Of a DNA stretch of 28,569 nucleotides, positions 1 to 7,020 are shown in pieces. The stretch is from positions 1-28,569 of the forward strand of contig JBFKMV010000045.1 in assembly GCA_041629655.1 (NCBI GenBank), written 5' to 3'. The notes beneath the pieces were generated by a model. The model saw only the letters and a program-made list of their open reading frames with translations. It did no database searches and was not told where the DNA came from. The position numbers were made by a program, and so were the translations under genes. Position 1 is the stretch's first letter. Each line of letters begins with the position of its first letter. Source of the stretch: JBFKMV01 sp041629655 (GTDB taxonomy: Bacteria > Acidobacteriota > Polarisedimenticolia > Polarisedimenticolales > Polarisedimenticolaceae).

Positions 1-60
1 ACTCGAACCCGCGACCCTCAGCTTGGAAGGCTGATGCTCTACCAGCTGAGCTATTCCCGC
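1..60 (-). tRNA. tRNA-Gly (anticodon UCC), 3' end cut by window edge
   Basis: On the minus strand this reads as a tRNA 5' half beginning GCGGGAA, with a D-arm (AGCTCAGCTGGTAGAGC), an anticodon loop containing TCC and a T-arm GGGTTCGA. The 3' acceptor strand and CCA lie beyond base 1. The TCC anticodon assigns glycine. It is the third tRNA in a Thr-Tyr-Gly series, the order that in many bacteria precedes tRNA-Thr(GGU) and tuf. Confidence 0.93.
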
Positions 61-109
61 CCAACTCCCATCTGTGGAAAATCGACGAACCGCCGCCATC
101 GCACCCGGT

Positions 110-196
110 TGGTGGAGGGAGAAGGATTCGAACCTTCGTAGGCCGTAGGCCGGCAGATTTACAGTCTGCTCCCTTTAACCACTCGGGCACCCCTCC
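110..196 (-). tRNA. tRNA-Tyr (anticodon GUA), encoded CCA
   Basis: This is a class II tRNA of 87 nt on the minus strand with a long variable arm. The acceptor strands GGAGGGG and TCCCTCC pair, with one G-U at the inner end. The anticodon loop holds GTA, the T-loop is GGTTCGAATCC, and the gene ends with discriminator A and an encoded CCA (complement of 110-112). The long variable arm plus GTA identifies tyrosine. Confidence 0.96.
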
Positions 197-268
197 ACGC
201 CGTCGTTGCTGTCTCGTAAATCCGCCGGCTCGAATCCCCGCAGTCCACCCTGGCTGGTTTGCTCACGG

Positions 269-344
269 TGGAGCTGGCGAAGGGATTTGAACCCCCGACC
301 GGCGGTTTACAAAACCGCTGCTCTACCAACTGAGCTACGCCAGC
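269..344 (-). tRNA. tRNA-Thr (anticodon UGU), encoded CCA
   Basis: A 76-nt minus-strand tRNA with perfectly paired acceptor strands GCTGGCG/CGCCAGC. The D-arm is AGCTCAGTTGGTAGAGC, the anticodon stem GCGGT/ACCGC encloses loop TTTGTAA (anticodon TGT), the T-loop is GGTTCAAATCC and CCA is encoded. It begins only 21 nt after the rlmB stop codon, so it may be processed from a transcript that also carries rlmB. Confidence 0.96.
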
Positions 345-365
345 CTGCTCGACAAACGGCAGATG

Positions 366-1205
366 TTAACAGCGGTTCCCGGATCTTTCAAGATCGCCCT
401 CCGAAAAACCTTGATCTTTCGGTCCTCCCGCCCCGGAGCCCCGGCGCTGCCGGACGGCCTCGAAGAGCAGGATCCCCAGGGCGGTAGCCACGTTCAGCGA
501 TTCCACCCCGGGCGCCAGCGGAAGCGCAACACTCGTGTCGCACTCCGCCGCCACTCCCGGCCGGACGCCCCGCTCCTCGCCGCCCGCCACCAGCACGACC
601 CGGCCCCGCAGGTCGGCCCGGTACCAGGGCCGCTCCGCCCGGGGGTCGAGCCCCACGACCCGGAAGCCGGCCTCGCGGAGCGAGCGCAGCCGGGGTCCGG
701 GGCGCGGATCGCGGGCCACCGGGATCCGCTCCAGGGCTCCGGCCGAGGCCCGCGCGACCGCCGGCGTCAGGCCGACGGTGTGGTCGCTGGCCAGCAGAAC
801 CCCCTGCGCCCCCGCGCCGGCGGCCGCCCGGAGGGCCGCCCCGAGGTTCCCCGGATCGACCACCCGGTCCAGCAGCACCAGCAGGCCGTCCTCCCGCGAG
901 GCCGCCCGGCGGCACAGCTCGTCGGTGTCCTCGAACGGCACCGCCGAGACCACGGCCGCGATGCCCTGGTGCACCGCCCGCGCCCCGATCTTCCGCGCCA
1001 GCACCTCCCGCGGCAGGTGGCTGACCGGCACGCCGGCGGCCCGCGCCTCGCGCAGCAGCCGGCCGATCCGCCCGCCCGAGGCGCCGGCGGCGACGAAGAC
1101 GCGCTCGATCGAGCGGCTTCTCGCCTTGAGCGCCTCCGCGACCGGATGCACGCCGTACAGGGTCTCGCGGTCCTCCTCGCGACCGCCGCGGTTCCCTCGG
1201 CCCAA
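366..1205 (-). CDS. rlmB: 23S rRNA (guanosine-2'-O)-methyltransferase RlmB / SpoU-family TrmH-like
   Basis: A 279-residue SpoU (SPOUT class) RNA 2'-O-methyltransferase. RlmB enzymes methylate the ribose of a conserved guanosine in the 23S peptidyl-transferase region (G2251 in E. coli) using SAM. An N-terminal substrate-binding domain includes GVHPVAEAL (residues 18-26). The three knot motifs follow: DPGNLGAALRA (about 117-127), GGEERGV (208-214) and LPLAPGVESLNVA (229-241). The start is TTG at 1205, preceded by GAGG at 7 nt. The frr stop is 22 nt upstream and tRNA-Thr lies 21 nt downstream. The basic, glycine-rich C-terminus is not conserved. A tRNA-specific TrmH paralogue is possible but less likely given the N-terminal domain. 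Confidence 0.92.
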   Translation of the reverse strand: MGRGNRGGREEDRETLYGVHPVAEALKARSRSIERVFVAAGASGGRIGRLLREARAAGVPVSHLPREVLARKIGARAVHQGIAAVVSAVPFEDTDELCRRAASREDGLLVLLDRVVDPGNLGAALRAAAGAGAQGVLLASDHTVGLTPAVARASAGALERIPVARDPRPGPRLRSLREAGFRVVGLDPRAERPWYRADLRGRVVLVAGGEERGVRPGVAAECDTSVALPLAPGVESLNVATALGILLFEAVRQRRGSGAGGPKDQGFSEGDLERSGNRC

Positions 1206-1227
1206 GGCTCAGCCTCGCCGGAGGTGC

Positions 1228-1788
1228 TCAGACCTCCATCAGCTCCTTTTCCTTATTCTTGCAGATCTCGTCGATCGCCTCGGTGTGCTTGTCGGTGCGC
1301 TTCTGGATCTCGTCCAGGGTCCGGCGCGCCTCGTCCTCCGAGACGTCGCCGCCCTTCTCGAGCTTCTTGACCTGCTCGTTGGCGTCGCGACGCACCTGGC
1401 GGATCGCGGTCTTGGCCTCCTCGCCCATCGCGTTGACCTTCTTGACCAGCTGCTTGCGCCGCTCCTCGGTCAAGGCCGGGATCGGGATCCGGATCAGCTT
1501 GCCGTCGTTGCTCGGGTTGAGCCCGAGGTCCGAGCTGATGATCGCCTTCTCGATCGCCGGGAGCGTCGAGGGATCGAAAGGCTGCGCGACGATCAGCGTC
1601 GGCTCCGGGATTGCCAGCTTGGCGACCTGGTTCAGCGGCGTGGGCGTCCCGTAGTAGTCCACCATCACCCCGTCGAAGATCGCCAGCGAGGCCCGGCCGG
1701 TGCGCACCGCGGCCAGCTTGTGTCGCGCGTCATCGACCGAGCGGTCCATCCGCTGGTCCGTGCTGCCCAGGATCTCCTTGACTGTCAT
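1228..1788 (-). CDS. frr: Ribosome recycling factor
   Basis: RRF acts with EF-G to split the post-termination ribosome in the cytoplasm. The 186 residues match the usual length (about 185). Family hallmarks are the N-terminal helix segment KLAAVRTGRASLAIFDGVMV (25-44), the domain II segment YYGTPTPLNQVA, IRIPIPALTEERRKQLVK, and the C-terminal helix with VSEDEARRTLDEIQKRTDK. It follows pyrH with a 3-nt gap, the usual pyrH-frr order, and is almost certainly cotranscribed with it. In many genomes frr is followed by uppS-cdsA-dxr; here rlmB follows instead. Confidence 0.97.
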   Translation of the reverse strand: MTVKEILGSTDQRMDRSVDDARHKLAAVRTGRASLAIFDGVMVDYYGTPTPLNQVAKLAIPEPTLIVAQPFDPSTLPAIEKAIISSDLGLNPSNDGKLIRIPIPALTEERRKQLVKKVNAMGEEAKTAIRQVRRDANEQVKKLEKGGDVSEDEARRTLDEIQKRTDKHTEAIDEICKNKEKELMEV

Positions 1789-1791
1789 GGC

Positions 1792-2508
1792 TCACTCCGA
1801 AACGATCGACCCGACCGGCTCCCCGAGCAGGATGCGGCGGACGTTGCCGGGCGTGGTGATGTTGAAGACGATGATCGGCAGCTTGTTCTCCATGCACAGC
1901 GAGATCGCGGTGGGGTCCATGACCCTGAGACCGCGTTCGAGCGCTTCGAGATAGCGCACCCGCTCCAGGAACTCGGCCTGCGGCTGCTCGACCGGGTCGG
2001 CCGTGTAGATCCCGTCGACCTTGGTCGCCTTGAGCAGCACCTCGGCCTTGACCTCCATCGCGCGCAGCGCCGCCGCGGTGTCGGTCGAGAAGTACGGGTT
2101 GCCGGTTCCGGCGGCGAAGATCACGACCCGGCCCCGCTCGAGGTGCCGCAGCGCCCGGCGCCGGATCAACGGCTCGGCGACCTGGCGGATGTCGAGGCCC
2201 GAGAGCACCCGGGTCACCAGCCGCTTCTTCTCCAGGGCGTCCTGCAGCGCCAGCGAGTTGATCAGCGTGGCCAGCATGCCCATGTGGTCCGCGGTCACGC
2301 GGTCCATCCCGCGCGCGCGCGCGCCGCGGAAGATGTTGCCGCCACCCACGACCAGCGCCAGCTCGACGCCCAGCTCGTGGACCTCGGCGATCTCGGACGA
2401 GAGCCGGTCCAGCACTGCCGGATCGACGCCGTGTTGCTGGCTCCCCATCAGCGCTTCGCCGGAGAGCTTGAGCAGGATGCGCTTGAACCGTACCGCTGGC
2501 TGCTCCAT
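1792..2508 (-). CDS. pyrH: Uridylate (UMP) kinase
   Basis: UMP kinase phosphorylates UMP to UDP in pyrimidine nucleotide synthesis. It belongs to the amino acid kinase fold and forms hexamers. The 238 residues fit the family (about 240). Visible motifs are KLSGEAL (14-20), VVGGGNIFRG (53-62), DRVTADHMGMLATLINSLAL (69-88), GTGNPYFSTDTAAALRA (134-150) and KVDGIYTADP (163-172). The ATG at 2508 was chosen because CGGAGG precedes it by about 7 nt and homology begins there. The open frame runs upstream to 2622, but that would overlap tsf with unconserved arginine-rich sequence. Confidence 0.97.
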   Translation of the reverse strand: MEQPAVRFKRILLKLSGEALMGSQQHGVDPAVLDRLSSEIAEVHELGVELALVVGGGNIFRGARARGMDRVTADHMGMLATLINSLALQDALEKKRLVTRVLSGLDIRQVAEPLIRRRALRHLERGRVVIFAAGTGNPYFSTDTAAALRAMEVKAEVLLKATKVDGIYTADPVEQPQAEFLERVRYLEALERGLRVMDPTAISLCMENKLPIIVFNITTPGNVRRILLGEPVGSIVSE

Positions 2509-2545
2509 CACATGCCTCCGGGGCCGCGCCCGAGGCCGCGCGCGG

Positions 2546-3148
2546 CTACCCCTGATCCTCGCCCAGCATGTAGCGACAGAACCGCCGGACCTGGATGTTC
2601 TCGCCGATGCGCGCGATCGCATCGGTGATCAGCTGTCCGACGGTCACGTCGGGGTTCTTGACGAACGGCTGCTCGAGCAGGCAGTGCTCCTGGTAGAACT
2701 TCTCCATCTTGCCCGTCACGATCTTGTCCACGACGTTCTCGGGCTTGCCCGACGCGAGGGCCTGGTCCCGCGCGATCTCCCGCTCCTCGGCGAGGATCGC
2801 CTCGGTGACGTCCTCGCGACGGGCGAACCGCGGCGACTGGGCCGCGACGTGCATCGCGATGTCGCGCACCAGCTGCTGGAAGTCCTCGCTGCGCGCGGCG
2901 AAGTCGGTCTCGCAGTTGACCTCGACCAGCACGCCGATCTTGCCCCCGGTGTGGATGTAGGCGGCCACCGCGCCCTCGCCCGTCGCCCGTCCGGCCTTCT
3001 TCGCGGCGGTCGAGACACCCTTCTTGCGCAGGAACTTCTCGGCCGCGGCCAGGTCGCCCTTGGCCTCGACGAGGGCCTTCTTGCACTCCATCATCCCGAC
3101 CCCGGTCTTCTCCCGGAGCTGTTTGACCGTTGTTGCACTGATCTGCAT
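2546..3148 (-). CDS. tsf: Elongation factor Ts (short form)
   Basis: EF-Ts is the guanine nucleotide exchange factor for EF-Tu. The N-terminal UBA-like segment VKQLREKTGVGMMECKKAL (8-26) and the core VNCETDFAAR are canonical, and the end (VRRFCRYMLGE) matches the family C-terminus. At 200 residues it is much shorter than the E. coli protein (283) and resembles the compact form with a single core subdomain, as in Thermus. It lies 175 nt downstream of rpsB, separated by a probable intrinsic terminator or attenuator, and 37 nt upstream of pyrH. Confidence 0.97.
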   Translation of the reverse strand: MQISATTVKQLREKTGVGMMECKKALVEAKGDLAAAEKFLRKKGVSTAAKKAGRATGEGAVAAYIHTGGKIGVLVEVNCETDFAARSEDFQQLVRDIAMHVAAQSPRFARREDVTEAILAEEREIARDQALASGKPENVVDKIVTGKMEKFYQEHCLLEQPFVKNPDVTVGQLITDAIARIGENIQVRRFCRYMLGEDQG

Positions 3149-3239
3149 CGCGCTACTCCCTGATCACCGGCCGGAGCCGGGCGCCCGCCCGGGCTCGAGG
3201 TGCCCGGGCCGGTTCCGCCGGTCGTCCCGACTGGGCATC

Positions 3240-3272
3240 AAAAAGCCCCGGCGCGGCCTCCCGCGACGGGGC
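3240..3272 (-). terminator. Hairpin plus T-run between rpsB and tsf (probable attenuator)
   Basis: On the minus strand GCCCCG-T-CGCGG pairs with CCGCG-C-CGGGGC (11 bp, one mismatch) around the 4-nt loop GAGG. Five T residues follow at once (complement of 3240-3244). This is a textbook rho-independent structure. Since tsf and the essential genes behind it lie downstream, it probably terminates only part of transcription, unless a further promoter lies between it and tsf. Confidence 0.8.
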
Positions 3273-3323
3273 GGAATGGTCTGCTGACGGTGCTGGCGGC
3301 GGCGCCTCGGGCAGCACCCCGTG

Positions 3324-4256
3324 TCACTCGGAGCCGGCGCGATCGTCCGCCGTCGCGGTGACGGGCTCGGCCGCCGGCTCGCTCGTTCCGGCCGCGGCGC
3401 GCGGGGCCGGCTCGGGGTGACCGCCCCGGGCCCGAGCCTGGGCCTGGGCCTGGGCCCGCACCCGCTCGCGGCGCGCCTTGCGGGCCCGCACGCGGTCGGC
3501 CACCGTCTGGTGTACCGCTCCACCCTCCTGCTGCCCGGCCTCGGCCATCGGCTGCTCGCGCCGCGCCGACGCCCAGACCGCCGCTCCCTCGACGACCGCC
3601 TCGGCGAACCGCTGGGAGAACAGCCTGATCGCGCGGATCGCATCGTCGTTGCCGGGGATCGGGTAATCGATCGGGTCCGGATCGCAATTCGTGTCGACGA
3701 TCGCCACCACCGGGATGCCCAGCTTGTTCGCCTCGGCGACCGCGATGTGCTCGCGCTGCGGATCGACGACGAACATCGCCTGGGGCAGGCGCTCCATGGT
3801 CTTGATGCCGGAGAGGCTCTTGTCGAGCTTGGCGCGCTCCTTCTCCAGGCGCGCGGTCTCCTTCTTGGTCAGCTTCTCGGCCTGCTCGTCGCCGGCCAGC
3901 TCTTCCAGCTCGCGCAAGCGGCCGATGCTGCGACGGATCGTGGAGAAGTTGGTCAGCGTGCCGCCGAGCCACCGCTGGTCGACGTAGAACATGCTGCACG
4001 CGTCCGCGGCCTCGACGATCGCCGCCTGCGCCTGGCGCTTGGTGCCGACGAACAGCACCTTGCCGCCCCGTGCCGAGACGTCCGTGCCGAAGGCCAGCGC
4101 CTCGCGGAACTTCCGGATCGTCTTCTGCAGGTCGATGATGTAGATGCCGTTGCGTCCACCGAAGATGTATTCCTTCATCTTCGGGTTCCACCGGCGGGTC
4201 TGGTGGCCGAAGTGCACTCCGGCTTCCAGAAGCTCTTTCATGGTGACCGAAACCAA
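3324..4256 (-). CDS. rpsB: 30S ribosomal protein S2 with long low-complexity C-terminal tail
   Basis: S2 is a late-assembling small-subunit protein needed for S1 binding. Residues 1 to about 230 are a typical S2: MKELLEAGVHFGHQTRRWNP (6-25), NGIYIIDLQKT (36-46), GTKRQAQ (71-77), FYVDQRWLGGTLTNF (90-104) and VVAIVDTNCDPDPIDYPIPG (183-202). Residues about 235-310 are an extra tail rich in Ala, Arg, Gln, Glu and Pro, including an AQAQAQARARGG stretch encoded by GCCTGG repeats. The TTG start at 4256 is chosen because AGGAGG lies 6 nt upstream and S2 proteins often begin a few residues before the MKxLLEAG segment. The ATG at 4241 is the alternative. rpsI ends 47 nt upstream. Confidence 0.96.
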   Translation of the reverse strand: MVSVTMKELLEAGVHFGHQTRRWNPKMKEYIFGGRNGIYIIDLQKTIRKFREALAFGTDVSARGGKVLFVGTKRQAQAAIVEAADACSMFYVDQRWLGGTLTNFSTIRRSIGRLRELEELAGDEQAEKLTKKETARLEKERAKLDKSLSGIKTMERLPQAMFVVDPQREHIAVAEANKLGIPVVAIVDTNCDPDPIDYPIPGNDDAIRAIRLFSQRFAEAVVEGAAVWASARREQPMAEAGQQEGGAVHQTVADRVRARKARRERVRAQAQAQARARGGHPEPAPRAAAGTSEPAAEPVTATADDRAGSE

Positions 4257-4303
4257 AAACCGCCTCCTGACCTACGTGCTCCGACGCTGTCCGACCGTTG
4301 ACG

Positions 4304-4702
4304 TTACCGTTTCGAGAACTGGAACCGCTTCCGTGCGCCAGGCTGGCCGTACTTCTTCCGCTCGACCTTGCGCGCGTCGCGGGTCAGAAAGCCCGCTTCC
4401 TTCATCTTGGGGCGGAACTCGGGGTTGTACTCGACGAGCGCGCGCGCCAGCCCGTGACGCAACGCGCCGGCCTGGCCCGTCGGACCGCCGCCCGTGACCG
4501 TGGCGTAGATGTCGAGCTTGTCCGCGGTCTCGGTGACCACCAGCGGCTGCTTGATGATCATCTTGGTCATCTCGTTGGGGAAGTAGTCGTCGAAGGACCG
4601 CTTGTTGACGGTGATCTTCCCGGTACCCGGGCGGACGAACACGCGGCCGACCGCCGACTTGCGCCGCCCCGTCCCGTAGTACTCGATCGTCTTGTCGCTC
4701 AA
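4304..4702 (-). CDS. rpsI: 30S ribosomal protein S9
   Basis: S9 lines the 30S P site, where its basic C-terminal tail contacts the P-site tRNA. The 132-residue product has the canonical TGRRKSAVGRVFVRPGTGK (11-29), GGGPTGQAGALRHGLARAL (72-90) and the terminal RKRFQFSKR, whose last Lys-Arg is the tRNA-contacting tip. It follows rplM by 15 nt in the universal rplM-rpsI pair. Confidence 0.98.
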   Translation of the reverse strand: MSDKTIEYYGTGRRKSAVGRVFVRPGTGKITVNKRSFDDYFPNEMTKMIIKQPLVVTETADKLDIYATVTGGGPTGQAGALRHGLARALVEYNPEFRPKMKEAGFLTRDARKVERKKYGQPGARKRFQFSKR

Positions 4703-4717
4703 CTCGCCTCTCCCGAT

Positions 4718-5170
4718 CTAGCGGACCACGTGAACGGCGCTGGGGATCTCCCGCACCTTCGGCCGCTGGGCGTCATGCGGGTGCTTGTCGCCCGCGTAGA
4801 CCTTGAGCTTGCGAAACATCTTACGGCCCAACGGTCCCTTGGGCAGCATGCCCCAGACCGCGAACTCCACCAGGCGCACCGGATGCCGGTCCCGGAGCTT
4901 CTCGGCCGTGATCTCCTTGATCCCGCCCGGGTAGCCCGAGTGGCTGCGGTAGCTCTTCTGCTGCCATTTGCGGCCGGTGAGCACGACCTGCTCCGCGTTG
5001 ACCACCACGACGTGGTCACCGGTGTCCAGGAACGGGGAGAACTGGGGCTTGTGCTTGCCGCGCAGCAGCGTCGCGACCTCGGTCGACAGCCGCCCGAGCG
5101 TCTTCCCGGCGGCGTCGACGACCCACCAGTCGCTCGTGATCTCGCCCTTCCGGGGCACGTACGTCCGCAT
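4718..5170 (-). CDS. rplM: 50S ribosomal protein L13
   Basis: L13 is an early-assembly protein of the large subunit. Segments typical of the family are WWVVDAAGKTLGRLST near the N-terminus, NAEQVVLTGRKW, YRSHSGYPGG and AVWGMLPKGPLGRKMFRKLKVYAG. I set the start at the ATG at 5170 (150 residues) because GGTGAGG lies 9 nt upstream. A GTG at 5185 in the same frame would add five residues and overlaps this ribosome binding site. As first gene of the ribosomal block it is preceded by a good sigma70-type promoter. Confidence 0.97.
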   Translation of the reverse strand: MRTYVPRKGEITSDWWVVDAAGKTLGRLSTEVATLLRGKHKPQFSPFLDTGDHVVVVNAEQVVLTGRKWQQKSYRSHSGYPGGIKEITAEKLRDRHPVRLVEFAVWGMLPKGPLGRKMFRKLKVYAGDKHPHDAQRPKVREIPSAVHVVR

Positions 5171-5224
5171 GCCGATAGTCCTCACCCGTCTCCCGAGCGC
5201 AGTTGTCCCTCGGGAGAAAGCGCC

Positions 5225-5253
5225 CTTTTATCACCGGCTTAGAGCGTTGTCAA
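5225..5253 (-). promoter_or_regulatory. Sigma70-type promoter for the rplM-rlmB block
   Basis: On the minus strand a perfect TTGACA (complement of 5248-5253) is followed after 17 nt by TAAAAG (complement of 5225-5230). A 16-nt spacer would give ATAAAA. The expected start point lies about 45 nt before the rplM ATG. It is the only consensus-like promoter seen upstream of the ribosomal genes. Confidence 0.75.
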
Positions 5254-5291
5254 GGGAGCGCCGCCCCGCTCCCACGGGGCTCACGCGGCAT

Positions 5292-5300
5292 TGCTATATA
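5292..5300 (+). promoter_or_regulatory. Extended -10 promoter candidate for ubiE/menG
   Basis: TG-C-TATATA at 5292-5300 matches the extended -10 form (TGn before the -10 hexamer). No convincing -35 box is visible 17 nt upstream. It is the one AT-rich island in the divergent rplM/ubiE spacer and lies about 57 nt before the chosen ubiE start. A GC-rich hairpin (5254-5273, 7-bp arms GGGAGCG/CGCTCCC) lies between the two divergent promoters. Confidence 0.5.
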
Positions 5301-5356
5301 TACAGTGAACCGGGCGCGCGGCCAGTCGGTCCCGCCCCGTGGGCGGAGGTGCGAGG

Positions 5357-6124
5357 GTGGCAGGCCAATCCCGGGATCCGGCACGCGTGCGGCGGATGTT
5401 CGGCTCGATCGCCCGGCGCTACGATTTCCTGAACCACCTGCTCAGCGCCAACCTCGACCGCCGCTGGCGCCGCCGCGCGGCCCGCGCGTTGCCGGCCGAG
5501 CCCGGTCTGCGCGTGCTCGACCTGTGCGGCGGGACGGGAGACCTCAGCCTGGAGGTGGCCCGGCAGGGGCGAGAGCCGCTGGTGGTGTGCTGCGACTTCT
5601 CCCGGCCGATGCTGGCCCGCGCGGCCGCGAAGTTCCGCCGCCGCGGACGGGACGGAAGCTGCGTGACGCTGGAGGCGGACGGGCTGCGCCTGCCGTTCGC
5701 CGACGGCAGCTTCCACGCCGTCACCGTGGCCTTCGGCGTGCGCAACCTGGCCGACCTGGAGCTGGGGTTCCGGGAGATGCTGCGGGTGCTGCAACCGGGC
5801 GGGCGGCTGGTGGTCCTGGAGTTCAGTCAACCCACGGCGCCGCTGATGTCGGGACTGTACCGGTTCTACCTGCGCCACGTGCTGCCGCGCATCGGCAACC
5901 GCGTCTCGGGGCGGGACGGCCCGTACCGCTACCTGGCGCGGACGATCGCGGGCTTCCCGAGCCCGGACCTGCTGGCCGGCCGGATCCGGGACGCCGGGTT
6001 CGCGGCCTGCGGTTGGGACGCGCTGAGCGGCGGGATCGTGTGCGTCCACACCGCGTTCAAGGGCCTCGCGCCGGGGTCGGGTCCTCAGTCGGCGCCGAGC
6101 AGCAACAGCAGCACGGCCTTCTGA
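5357..6124 (+). CDS. ubiE: Demethylmenaquinone/2-polyprenyl-benzoquinol methyltransferase
   Basis: This SAM-dependent class I methyltransferase C-methylates the quinone ring in menaquinone (MenG) or ubiquinone synthesis. Family signatures are MFGSIARRYDFLNHLLS near the N-terminus, the SAM-binding VLDLCGGTGDLSLEVA, VAFGVRNLADLELGFREM, and RYLARTIAGFPSPDLLAGRI. I place the start at GTG 5357, with GGAGG at 5345-5349 (7 nt), giving 255 residues; GTG 5339 is the alternative. The sequence does not show which quinone is the substrate, so menG is an equally valid name. The C-terminus carries an extra Ser/Gly/Pro-rich stretch of about 20 residues after the usual HTAFKG end. That stretch overlaps the 3' end of argF on the other strand by 40 nt. 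Confidence 0.93.
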   Translation: MAGQSRDPARVRRMFGSIARRYDFLNHLLSANLDRRWRRRAARALPAEPGLRVLDLCGGTGDLSLEVARQGREPLVVCCDFSRPMLARAAAKFRRRGRDGSCVTLEADGLRLPFADGSFHAVTVAFGVRNLADLELGFREMLRVLQPGGRLVVLEFSQPTAPLMSGLYRFYLRHVLPRIGNRVSGRDGPYRYLARTIAGFPSPDLLAGRIRDAGFAACGWDALSGGIVCVHTAFKGLAPGSGPQSAPSSNSSTAF

Positions 6125-7020
6125 GCGTGCAGGCGGTTCTCCGCCTGCGGGAAGATCATCGACTGGGTCGAGTCGGCCACCTCGTCGGTCACCTCGTCGC
6201 CGCGGTGGGCCGGCAGGCAATGCAGGAACAGCGCATCGGGCCCGGCACGCTCCATCAACCGGGCGTTGACCTGGTAGGGCAAGAACACCCTGCGACGCTC
6301 GGCGGCCTCCTCCTCCTGACCCATCGAGGCCCACACGTCGGTGTACACCGCGTCGGCCCCGGCCACCGCGGCGAGGTCCGTGGTGGCCTCGATCCTGGCG
6401 CCGGTTTCGCCGCCGGCGACCACACAGGCCTTGACCAGCTCCGCGTCCGGCTCGTAACCGGGAGGCGTGACGACGGTCACGTGGCAGCCCAGGCGGGCGC
6501 CCGCCTCCATCAGCGAGTGCGCGACGTTGTTGCCGTCGCCCACGTAGACCATCCGACGGCCCCGCAACTCTCCGCGCGCCTCGGTCAGGGTCAGGAAGTC
6601 GGCCAACGCCTGGCACGGGTGGAGACGGTCGGTCAACCCGTTGATCACCGGGATCCGCGCGTAGCGCGCCAGGTCCTTGACCAGCTGGTGGCTGAACGTC
6701 CGGCACATCGCGGCGTCGACCCAGCGCTCGAGATTGCGCGCCACGTCCTCGACGCTCTCGCGCGCCCCGATCCGCCCGTCCGACGCGGAGTAGAAGATCG
6801 CGTGGCCGCCGAGCTGGGTCATCCCGGTCTCGAAGGTGACCCGGGTCCTGAGCGACGGCTTCTCGAAGTACATGAACAGCGTCCGGCCGGCGAGCGCGGT
6901 GGACCGGTCGTCGGGGTGCCGCTTGACCTCGGCGGCGAGCTCGAGCATCCTCCCGACTTCCTCGGCGCCGAAGTCGAGCAGCGACACCAGGTCGCGTCCG
7001 GCCAGGCTCCCCCGCTTCAC
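6085..7020 (-). CDS. argF: Ornithine carbamoyltransferase
   Basis: OTC makes citrulline from ornithine and carbamoyl phosphate in arginine synthesis. The 311 residues match the family length. Carbamoyl-phosphate-binding PSLRTR (55-60) and HPCQ (134-137), DGNNVAHSL (162-170), the ornithine-side SMGQE loop (232-236) and catalytic HCLPAHRGDEV (267-277) are all present. The SMGQE and HCLP motifs favour ornithine over aspartate. The start is GTG at 7020, which overlaps the upstream gene's TGA in a GTGA arrangement, implying translational coupling. The open frame continues upstream through the neighbouring gene but carries no homology there. No other arginine genes are in the window. Confidence 0.95.
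   Translation of the reverse strand: MKRGSLAGRDLVSLLDFGAEEVGRMLELAAEVKRHPDDRSTALAGRTLFMYFEKPSLRTRVTFETGMTQLGGHAIFYSASDGRIGARESVEDVARNLERWVDAAMCRTFSHQLVKDLARYARIPVINGLTDRLHPCQALADFLTLTEARGELRGRRMVYVGDGNNVAHSLMEAGARLGCHVTVVTPPGYEPDAELVKACVVAGGETGARIEATTDLAAVAGADAVYTDVWASMGQEEEAAERRRVFLPYQVNARLMERAGPDALFLHCLPAHRGDEVTDEVADSTQSMIFPQAENRLHAQKAVLLLLLGAD

Noticed and set aside
197..268. Possible extra tRNA between tRNA-Tyr and tRNA-Thr (the stretch GGCTCGAATCCCCGC looks like a T-arm)
   Set aside because: No acceptor stem, D-arm or anticodon arm can be built on either strand around it.
535..2628. A 697-codon plus-strand open frame across rlmB, frr and pyrH
   Set aside because: It is a shadow of high-GC coding sequence: Arg/Asp/Gln-rich with no recognisable domains, antisense to three well-identified genes.
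5254..5273. GGGAGCG/CGCTCCC hairpin in the rplM-ubiE spacer as a terminator
   Set aside because: No T-run follows on either strand and it lies between two divergent promoters, so it is not a terminator.
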